Assembly: GCA_029204225.1 (NCBI GenBank)
Contig: CM055095.1
Coordinates: 32,985,732 to 33,049,731, forward strand
Direction of reading: 5' to 3'
Length of the DNA: 64,000 nucleotides
Source: Diphasiastrum complanatum
Lineage: Eukaryota > Streptophyta > Lycopodiopsida > Lycopodiales > Lycopodiaceae
A model generated the notes under the pieces. That model saw only the letters and a list, made by a program, of their open reading frames with translations. It did not search any database and was not told the origin of the DNA. The position numbers and the translations under genes were made by a program. Positions 55,089 to 64,000 of this stretch are shown in pieces (position 1 is the first letter of the stretch; each line of letters starts with the position of its first letter).

Positions 55089-57065
55089 CTATCCAAATAG
55101 AGCTTCAAATGGTGTGATTCCTCCAATGGCTTGGTTTGACAATCTATTGCACAAATAGTTAGCACAAGTTATTGCTTCACCCCAAAATGGTTTGGATAGA
55201 GAAGCATCTAGCCTTAAGGCCTTAGCACACTCACAAAGAGATCTATTTCTTCTCTCACTCACTCCATTTTGTTAAGGGGTGTATGGACATGACTACTCCC
55301 TCTTTATGCCATTAGAACTACAAAAGTCAATCAACTTATTGGAGATATATTCACCTCCATTATCACTCCTTAATACCTTAATCTTGGTACTAAGTTGATT
55401 TTCTACCAAAGTCTTGAACTTTACAAAAGAATCAAACACCATTGATTTGCTAGACAAGAGGTACATCCAACAAAATCTAGAATAGTCATCAATGAAGATT
55501 ACATAGTACTTGGCACCACCATTAGACTCATGTGAAAAACTATGAACATCCGAATGGATGAGTTCAAGAGGAGAGTTTGATCTTGATGTAAATCTTGAGA
55601 AGGGTAGTTTGTGAGCCGTTGAGAGTCTGCATGCTTCACATCTCTTCCCACACTTTGACAAATGCTTGAGGAGTCCAACTGCAAGCTCCTTTGCAACCAT
55701 AGATTCCATGGCTTTGTAGTTGGGGTGGCCCAACCTTTTGTGCCACAGTTCCACCTTTGATAGCTCCACCTTTGCCAAGTTAACACTCTCCACTGCAATA
55801 TTAGCATCAAGCTTAAACAATCTACCTTGCTTAAAGCCTTTGGCTATACATTCATCATTTCTAAGGATGGAACAAACTCCATGCTTAAGTTGTACATCTA
55901 GGCTATTATCCATTAACTGGCCAACACTAAGCAGATTCTTGGTTAACTTAGGAACATAAAGAACATTATCAAGATTCATCCTTTTGGATGATCCCACATA
56001 CAAGGGAATTGTTCCTATTCCACTTATCTTACATTCTTGACTAGTTGCAGTATAGATTGATCTATGTAAGTCATTGTAAGAAAGTAAGGTGGAGAATATG
56101 TCCTTTTGATATGTCATGTGGGAACTTGCCCCACTATCAATCCACCAAGAATCATTGGTGTTGCTCTTGGATGATGGTGGTTTGTTGGAAACCATCAAGG
56201 ATGACTCTTCATCCTCCTCCTCCTCCTGATGTGCAATGTTGCTTTGTTTGCTCTCTTGTGCCTTCTTCTTCTTGAGACATTCTGATGCAAAATGTCCTTT
56301 CTTTCCACAGAAAAAACATTTGTACTTGGACTTGTCTTTGATCTTGCCCCTTGAGCTTGAAGCCTCATCCTCCTCCTTGGTCTCCTTGAAGTGCTTCTTC
56401 TTGCCATTGGTCTTCTTCTTGCTTTTGAATGAGAAATTAGCTTTCTCATCACCATCCTGCAGAAAAATAGCATTCATTCTTGCATTGGTATGCAACATCC
56501 TACACTCTTCAGCTACTAATACACTGTGTAGCTTTTCTATAGTAGGCAAAGTGTTTTGGATTGCAAAGCTTTGGACCAAATTTGTAAAGCCACTCCCTAG
56601 ACCATTGAGGACAATCTGAACAAGCTCACTATCTTGAATCTTCTCTCCAATGGAAGCTAACTCCCTATTGAGAGACTTGATTCTTAGCACATAATCTTGT
56701 GCACTCTCATCACTCCTCTTCATGTTTTGTAGAATCTGATTCCTAAGCATGAGAACCCTTGAAGTGTTACTAGACTCATAGATAGATTTTAAAGATTCCC
56801 AAGCTTCTTTAGCACTCTTACATGATGATACTTCCCTTAACAGATCATTGCTTATATTCATCTTAATACAGTGAAGTGCAAGCCTAGACCTCTTCTTGTA
56901 TCTCACTAATTCCTGTGCACCTAGAGGTTCATCTTCATCATCTATTAGAAACTCATAAAGATCCTGGAGCACCATTAGTGACTCCATCCTCACTTTCCAA
57001 ATAGCATAATTGGTAGAATTTAACCTCTCACTAGCTTCTAGAAGGTAGGCTCCCACTGATCCCAT
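55089..57065 (-). pseudogene. Element C Gag, protease and integrase core
   Basis: The start at 57065 (MGSVGAYLLEASERL) gives 590 open codons. Gag capsid region (residues about 15-190), CCHC zinc knuckle CFFCGKKGHFASEC (250-263), a Glu-rich linker, protease active site WIDSGASSHMT (about 307-317), pre-integrase zinc region (WHKRLGH and CEAC, about 441-475), and integrase core with HSDVH, FIDDYSRFCWMYLL and LRSDNGGEY. The frame ends at TAG 55295-55293. The same frame continues with recognisable integrase text but has TAA at 55274-55272 and TAG at 55091-55089. So three point stops, not shifts, interrupt the integrase. Confidence 0.94.
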
Positions 57066-57684
57066 CTTACTAGCAAGATTCTACACACAAGATATAGGTT
57101 TGTTTGGACCTGAAACTCACAAAGGTTTCTAACTTGCAGTGTTTCACTTAAATGTTGACTTCTAATCCAACAGATGGATTTGTAATCACAGTTTTATCAC
57201 TCCCTCACAAAGCTGGAATGAAGACAAGATGAGATGAAAACTACACTCAAGCAAATCTTGCCAATCTTGGCTATTCTTGGACAAAAACTGACTCTATCTC
57301 TCTCATTCACTTTGATGTACTTTCAAGACCTGGTTTCCACTTTAAGAAGGTCTGAAATCAGCCTAGATTAATTATTTTTCATGAAACAAATTAAAAATTA
57401 ATCAATGGCAAGTGATCTTGGTAGCTTATCCTAGGATTTGCACCAAAAATTACATCAAACTGACACCAGATGAATTTTCTATGATCCAATGACTATGGGT
57501 TATTAAATGCTGGTTCAGAGATGCCCACACGTGTGAACAGTACGGATTTTGATCTTGAAAAAGTTTGGGATCAAATCCCCTCACCAAAACCTGGATACCA
57601 GCTCGCCCTTCCAATACTAGCTTTTTGCACCAAAACCTGCTAAAACTAGATTAGATTCAAACACAGATCAATGGCCTTGTACTT

Positions 57685-57697
57685 GGCTCTGATACCA
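57685..57697 (-). other. Element C primer-binding site
   Basis: Minus strand TGGTATCAGAGCC, abutting the 5' LTR at 57698. A CACACGTGTG palindrome (57526-57535) lies about 150 nt further into the leader. Confidence 0.95.
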
Positions 57698-58388
57698 TGT
57701 GAAAAGTATAGTACTAAGGACCATAAATGGATCTTTGAATGATCCACAAGGTGATTGTATGCTTGTTAAACAATCTATCGGAAACTAGTCATCAGAAAAC
57801 AAGATCTAGTTTAGCAGCTTGATAGGAAACAAGTAGGGACAATCAAAGCATTGATCAAATAGTATAATCCAACTCCACACGTGTGGAAATAAGGCTGTAG
57901 TACGGCCTGTAGACAGTGTTTACAAAGTGCCAAAGCTGGGTTTCATTGGAAATCAAGAGTAATCACCATACAATGAGAGGAAACTCGAGTTTCTCCTTGA
58001 GGCTCCAAAAAGTTTCTATCTTCTCACTATGGAGAATGGGAATACATAGTAAAACACACTTCCTTTGAAAAGTTAGGTGAAAATCCAGCCTGTAATAAGG
58101 AAGTAGACTCCACTTTCTTGCCCTAATGTGAAAACCCTAGCCTAGATCCAAGAGTCATGCTTGGTAGGTGCATGGTAGGTACAAATCTCATCATAAATCA
58201 TGGTCTAGTTCCTACAAAGTAGGAATCACTACCAAATAGACACAACCACTCCTCTTGACTCGTGGTAACCTACTTTAGGTGTGTATGTACAAGTGGCACT
58301 TTGGCCTTTCAAGTAACCAACAAACAATATTGACAAAATGTACAATATTCTACATGGCTAGATTTGCCAATGTAGGCAATTTTTCACA
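57698..58388 (-). repeat. Element C 5' LTR
   Basis: 691 bp; palindrome TCCACACGTGTGGA at 57874-57887. Confidence 0.96.
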
Positions 58389-59098
<710 letters not shown>

Positions 59099-59239
59099 AC
59101 TAACAAATGAAACTGACACCAAATCACAAATGATGCATTGAGCAACCCAAATTTCATTTCACTTTTTTTTTTTGCCCAAATTTTTTTGCATGGTAGACCC
59201 AAGCGTGGTAGAGCCACAAATGAAAAATATCTAGAACTA

Positions 59240-59400
59240 AATCCTGGAAATTTGCGATGCCATGGCAAATTTTCAGTGGCTTTACCACAAAATTTAAAAT
59301 TTGAAAAACTCCGTGTGGCCAATTTTTACAAAAAAATTTCCTAGACATTTGCCATGGTGTGGCAAATTTCCAAGGAAACAAAATTTCCATTTTGCCACAG
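59240..59400. repeat. Cluster of small inverted repeats around TTTGCCA words
   Basis: AAATTTGC...GCAAATTT (about 59249-59273) and ATTTGCC...GGCAAAT (about 59347-59368) are two small hairpins, with further GGCAAATTT and TTTTGCCA words nearby. Possibly a MITE remnant; ends not defined. Confidence 0.4.
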
Positions 59401-61056
59401 CAGAACGAGACGAGGCCTTAGCTGACGCACGCAGCGAGCCTTGAATCTATCAACCCTTCTCTCAGCATCATATTTGGTATTAGCTACAACTTGAATGTGT
59501 AGTTTTTTGTTTGTTGATCATTCTACTATATTTATAACATGATCTACTTTATCTAAATATTGATGAATGATTAATTGATAATACTTGATCAGTAAAAATT
59601 AATTGACAATACTTGATCAATCTTGTATTACAAAGACACCGTTGTAAAATCTAATCACTAAGTACCAAGTTGGAAATTATCAAAATCGTCCTATACAGAA
59701 TCCATGATCTATTATCGATCTTGAATCAAAATTGAGCTAATTATCGATCTTGAACCAAAATAGACATTGAGTTCATTTAATTCTAATTCGATCTCAATCT
59801 TGGGTCGAAACAATTTCGACCATATTCAATTTTGATCCTGTGTCCAAATAGTTTTGATCAGATCCAATCTTCCTCAATCCAATTCAGGGACATTTTGGAT
59901 GACTTAGGGTCCTTGGAAAACTTTGTGCTACACTTGAGTGTGAGGAAGTGGAATCTGGAGCTTTAAGATCACTTGGGCTTGATCCTGTTGTGCCGGCGCC
60001 TCAAAGGGCGCTTGGACTTGAGCGGTTTTTCCAACACGTGCTTAAGTCTAACATTCATCCATCATGAACTTACGTAAAAGCCAACTTAGAAACGTAACAA
60101 GCTTAACCATTCAGACTTAAGAAAACTGGAATCCCAACCAACCTGAAAGCCAACTCAGAATCCGTCCCCAAAAGGTAACCAAAGGCACATGAAACCCAAG
60201 GCATAGTGGTCGCCAAACTGACCAATTGGCATAGCGGCGAGCCACACGTCGGTGATGTAGACCCTTACGTGATGGCGACGCAAAAAGGTTGTAGTAAGGG
60301 TCCTTCCACTTGGACCAGTCTCGGAGGCAAATCCGAAATGGTAATCATCCCCAAGGATCAACTTTATTAAATTTGGAAGAGGTTACATTCATAGATAGAC
60401 TAACTAGTCTCGGGGCCACCAACACGTGCTGGGCATTGTGCCTGGCTCGTGCTAGTAGAGGGAGCTGAGACCTGGTGACTGGATTCTTGGCACTGGTTGA
60501 GCTGCCCAAGTTTCTGTCTACTGGACTCCCCCTATAGTTTTGGTGTGATTCGGCGCACCTTAGTTTTTATTTTGTTGATTAAGCCTGGCAAGCCTCGCAA
60601 AATCACTCTGGCTCCCGGACATGGGTCATGAACGTCACCTCTTAGAGTCTTATAGGGCATGGTGGGTGCATCCGAGTCAGCTTTAGAACATCCTCCCCTC
60701 GTTTGAGAAAGCTGATGTCCTCATCAGGGACAAACTAGAACGTAAGACTCATGGCACGGGCTTAATTCACCGGCCAAACTTTATTTACATATACAAGGGC
60801 ACGAGCTTGATTCACTGGCCAAAGGAGACCAACTGTAAAGAGAAGTAAAACATTGTGTTTGCACTCAGCACACGAAAAGTGTGGATCTAGTTCACTTACG
60901 TAAAACCTGTGTAAAGCTGCTGCATTTAGATATTAGACTGAAGCTCACCCCTTTGATGAAAAAGGTGGCTTACTTTATTAACATGAAAGAAAAAGGTACT
61001 TACGGCTCCCTCAAGCCTCAAATATGTCGTTTTTGTCATATGTTTGGATGAGTTCC
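59401..61056. other. No gene; possible gypsy 3' end near 60690
   Basis: On the minus strand TCAAACGAGGGGAGGA followed by TGTTCTAAAGCTG (about 60711-60680) looks like a polypurine tract and LTR start, which would be the 3' end of the gypsy element whose Gag lies at 61057-62325. The left LTR end could not be fixed. The rest has no recognised feature. Confidence 0.35.
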
Positions 61057-62325
61057 CTAGGACTCTAGATTTTTTGTTTGGTCACCCAGGTTGAGCTCCT
61101 TGAGCTCTGCATCGGCACTTGGATCCACCTCTGATGTAGAAGCTGCAGGCAATGTTGGCTCTATTTGACCTCGCATCAGCTGGTTTGTCACTGCTGGCTG
61201 TCCTTCGTTAAAGAGATGAGCTTTTGTTTGGTCACACAGGTTGAGCTCCTTGAGCTCTGCATCGGCACTTGGATTCACCTTTGATGTAGAAACTGCAGGC
61301 AATGTTGGCTCCATTTGGTCCTGTGTCAGCTGGTTTGTCACTGCTGGCTGCCCTTCGTTAAAGAGGTGAATGAGATTGGGAGGGATGGTTGGCTCAGGTT
61401 CATTTGTGTCGTTCCTTTCTAGTTGGTCCCCTGGCACAACTTTGACGACACAAGGTCTCCTGCCATTATATAATAACACAAGGTTAACCCCTTTTGCCAA
61501 GAAGGCCACCACGTGTTCGTTAAACCAACTTAATTCCAAGATAGCATCGAAGGCATCCATCTTCAAGATTGTGAATGTTAGTCGATTCTTCCAGGTGCCC
61601 AGTGAGATTGGTAAGTTGGTTGCTAATCTACAAGTGGTCATTGTACCTTTCACGGTCTCCACACAAATAGGGGTCACATTTTCTTCACATTGGATACCCA
61701 ATTCCCTTGCCAGCTTTTTTGACAAGTAGTTATGCGACGCTCCCAAGTCTACCATGAAGTGAATGAGCTTGTCTTGAAGAAAGCCTTTCAGGTACAATAA
61801 CTTTGATCCTCTTGCAGGAGTGGCCATGAGATGTTCACGATAAGCCGCAAGTGCCCCTATCTGTTGTAAGGCATTCAGGTTGGACTCCGTCAAATCCGTT
61901 TCTGGGTCTTCTTTGTCCTCCTGTTCACCATCTTCTTGATCGAATGTCTCTCTCTCCATCCTATCAAATCCTTCAATGGTAGCCATGATTTGCTTGTTCA
62001 ACGGTTTGGGGCATGACCTCCAAGAGTGACCTTGTTGATGACAGTTGAAGCAGCGCATGGAACTGCCCACTGTTGGTGACCTGTTGTTGTGACTAGCTGA
62101 AGGTCCAACATTGTTTCTTCTCTGAAACGTGTTCCCTCCATTGTTGCCTGGGTTGCCAAACCCTGTTTTGGCTGGGAATTTGTTCACGCTACTCGAGGCT
62201 TGGTTGCCATTTGAAGCTGAGTCCCCCCTTGAAAAGAAGCTCGAACTCGATCTGGATCCACTAAATACTCTCGTTGAGGTTGAGGGAGCAGTTGGTGCCA
62301 ATGTGGTTTCATAATCACAAATCAT
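61057..62325 (-). pseudogene. Ty3/gypsy Gag C-terminus and retropepsin-like protease
   Basis: 422 open codons. A Ser/Asn/Gly-rich N-terminal part (residues 1-90) is followed by a CCHC knuckle CFNCHQQGHSWRSC, an acidic linker (QEDGEQEDKEDPETDLTESN), and a retropepsin domain with FMVDLGASHNYLSKKLA and MDAFDAILELSWFNEH. The active-site triad is DLG instead of DSG. The C-terminus is a 50-residue tandem duplication (LFNEGQPAVTNQL to LKELNLxDQTK, 150-bp period at DNA level). The start is artificial, because the capsid region is missing upstream of about 62330. RT and integrase are absent downstream. It is an open but truncated remnant. Confidence 0.85.
61077..61366. repeat. 150-bp in-frame tandem duplication
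   Basis: TTTTGTTTGGTCAC starts near 61073 and again near 61223. The two copies are about 93% identical by eye and lie at the C-terminal end of the gypsy Gag-protease frame. Confidence 0.9.
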
Positions 62326-62875
62326 TTCAGCCGCCCAAATAGTTGAATTGAAATCATGGTTAATAGTATTAAACGTACAGAATACTGCAATTTAAGCGCA
62401 AGCAAGGAGAAAAAGAGATGGAATGGAATTTGATCTGGACAAAAAAAAGAAGTCAACCATAGAGCCCAATTCAATAATTTAACTTGTGAATAAAGGATCT
62501 AGAAATAAACTTTTAACATAAGCAATTTCCCATAGAGCTCAAAAACCAAAGTTCACAATTAATGCCATAATTTCTCGAGTTGAGTCATGAAGACTCAAAT
62601 TAAAACATGTAGATCACTTTGATAGAGTATAGATCATCCAAGACACACATCCCAAGTTTGACATGCAAGTAAGCTACTATTTCAAAGCATTAACTTGCTC
62701 GAAGGAGTGTGCATATTGTATATGAACGCGATACAATAGTTGCACCCCCATACAAAACACTTCATGGCATATTAGGCCTCTTATATGACTGGATGTGTTA
62801 AATAGAGTATGTGTTGTATGCCAGTATGGGCAGAGCAACTCGCTACGGTTGCATCAGTGAAAGAGAGCACACAAA
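62326..62875. other. No gene; 3' flank of the acyltransferase gene
   Basis: AT-rich, with no frame of note. It must contain the 3' UTR and polyadenylation signals of the minus-strand BAHD gene and the broken end of the gypsy remnant. Confidence 0.5.
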
Positions 62876-64000
62876 TCATAGCAGGAGAAATAAAGGATCT
62901 TGGGTGAGTCGATGCATGACTCGAGGAAAAAGAGCGTGTGTAACATCCATGGTGCCCTCCTCTCTCCCTGGATCCAGCATCAGTGATCCATTGTGATTGA
63001 GATTGATGTCAAATACTGCTGCTGTCGGCCTCCCCCACCCAAAGTCTGTCTCGTACATTCTCAATTTAGGCGAGCTTCGCACAACCACGTCCACATCATT
63101 GTGACAGTCCCACGTCAATTCCATCTCTTTGTTGCCCATATAATCGGATATCAGCTCAAGTAGATCTTCTACTTTTTCCTTGCTATAGCTGACAATAGTG
63201 TCATGGATAAGAGCTGCTACAGATGCCAAGCTCCATTGCTTTAACTGACCAGCTGTGGCGACGGCAGCGGTGTAGAGTGCTCCGTTGCCACAGTAATGCT
63301 GCGGGATTCCTGCAAATCTGTCTCTAAGATTCACGAGTACAAAGAGTTTACACGGCTTTTCGTCAGCAATGTCCCGAGCTATTGTAACTCGCTGCCAGAT
63401 GTGTGCGGTGATTACCTCGTATGTGGTAAATGGTCTGGCATCTACGCTTTCATGTGCTGTCAAAATTTTGAGCTCCTGAATCATTTTTTTGGGTATATTG
63501 AAAAGCTTGCAGTGAAGATGCTCATCAATGGAAACATCCACGCTGGTATCCTTCCTAGATTTGACTATCGAGAATAGTGAAAGAGGCTCTTTTCTACTAC
63601 AACTCTGGGATCTTTTGGCCAAAGACTTGTACATAAACTGTGGGTGTTGGGATATGTTCTCTCCACGGGCTATCTCTCCCCATGATCTCAAAAAGTGCCA
63701 AATTGTGGGACCATCAGCAATCTGATGGCTGAACGTAACACCAACGCTGAATCCTCCACTCCTAAAAGCAGTCACCTACAAAGTGAAATTCAAGGTCAAA
63801 TCACATGGGGATGTAATCCATTGCGGTGAAGGAGGCATATATGAGTCACAGCCGCTGGAGAAAGCATGAAGGACGTGGAATTCTGGACAAAATACCTGCA
63901 CAAAAAGGAGCGGATACTCAGCTTTCCAAGGCCATTGAGGATCACATCCGGGCGTTTGAGCCAGTTTGGAGAAGAAACTCGACGGCTGAAAATCTTTGAT
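62876..64000 (-). CDS. BAHD acyltransferase, two exons, N-terminus outside the window
   Basis: BAHD enzymes transfer acyl groups from CoA thioesters to alcohols or amines in plant secondary metabolism and act in the cytosol. Exon 2 is 63775-62876. It starts VTAFRSGGFSVGVTFSHQIADG, with the catalytic HxxxD motif (His17, Asp21 of the exon), has NLRDRFAGIPQHYCGNG in the middle, and the structural DFGWG motif at residues 244-248. It ends at residue 299, the usual distance from DFGWG to a BAHD C-terminus. The upstream exon (from 63896 to beyond 64000) reads SFFSKLAQTPGCDPQWPWKA then EYPLLFVQ, and joins in phase. The intron is 63895-63776, 120 bp, GT-AG. The gene looks intact as far as visible. Substrate unknown; resemblance to hydroxycinnamoyl transferases is only at motif level. 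Confidence 0.92.
63776..63895 (-). other. Intron of the BAHD gene
   Basis: 120 bp, donor CAG|GTATTT and acceptor TTTGTAG|GTG in minus orientation. It splits the sequence just after LLFVQ, in front of the HxxxD exon. Confidence 0.88.

Larger units (their letters stand above)
52395..58388 (-). mobile_element. Element C: complete Ty1/copia retrotransposon, recently inserted, inactive
   Basis: 5994 bp on the minus strand with a perfect target duplication TTATG (52390-52394 and 58389-58393). Both LTRs are 691 bp (52395-53085 and 57698-58388) and by eye differ at about 12 positions (about 1.7%), so it is young. The primer site TGGTATCAGAGCC is at 57697-57685. A purine-rich GAGGAGGAGTG precedes the 3' LTR. 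The polyprotein is nearly complete (57065-53047), but three in-frame stops in integrase and a frameshift in RT disable it. Confidence 0.96.

Noticed and set aside
60680-60711. Definite gypsy 3' LTR start
   Set aside because: Polypurine tract and TG start look plausible, but no other LTR end, TSD or partner LTR was found; kept only as a remark.

Overview
The window is nuclear DNA of a land plant, and almost all of it is layered LTR-retrotransposon sequence. Plant origin is supported by Ty1/copia elements primed by initiator-Met tRNA, Ty3/gypsy fragments, a BAHD acyltransferase gene interrupted by a short GT-AG intron, and a box C/D snoRNA whose two guides fit plant 18S rRNA. I could not place the lineage. 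Labels A-G for retroelement families are mine.

Three insertions are structurally complete, with both LTRs and perfect 5-bp target-site duplications, and all lie on the minus strand. Family E (20554-27207, TSD TGGGT) is an old, broken copia. Family A (33579-38833, TSD AGTTT) is a young non-autonomous element with one 599-codon ORF. Family C (52395-58388, TSD TTATG) is a young copia with a nearly full polyprotein, disabled by three stops and a frameshift. Family A sits inside the LTR of an older copia (family G).

Layout. 1-1060: copia RT/RNase H tail (-). 1075-1983: small tandem repeats and a TC tract. 2360-6312: older family A copy (+) joined to an RT-less copia body (6615-8506) and its 3' LTR. 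9140-14650: copia blocks (-) around one complete 1378-bp LTR (family D). 16110-16697: two GA tracts. 17490-20460: gypsy gag (-) next to family E gag-protease (+). 20554-27207: element E. 27663-28369: hairpin and MITE. 28380-29200: probable non-coding snoRNA host unit. 30365-31440: tRNA-like retroposons and a tandem duplication. 31780-38833: family G with nested family A. 39595-46375: gypsy and copia fragments with two facing family F LTRs. 46753-46867: an 81-bp tRNA-like retroposon with a perfect 17-bp duplication. 50205-51180: third family A copy. 51788-52141: possible terminal exons of a host gene. 52395-58388: element C. 61057-62325: gypsy gag-protease. 62876-64000: BAHD gene, running off the right edge.

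Most interesting material: family A, where a copia polyprotein has lost its catalytic residues and large blocks but is still one long open frame in a recently mobile element, with a leader carrying repeated stem-loops that show a compensatory base-pair change; a CACACGTGTG palindrome shared by LTRs and leaders of several families; the dual-guide snoRNA; and the minimal tRNA-like retroposon. Host genes with good support are the snoRNA and the BAHD acyltransferase. Similarities and divergences are by-eye comparisons inside the window; no database search was possible.
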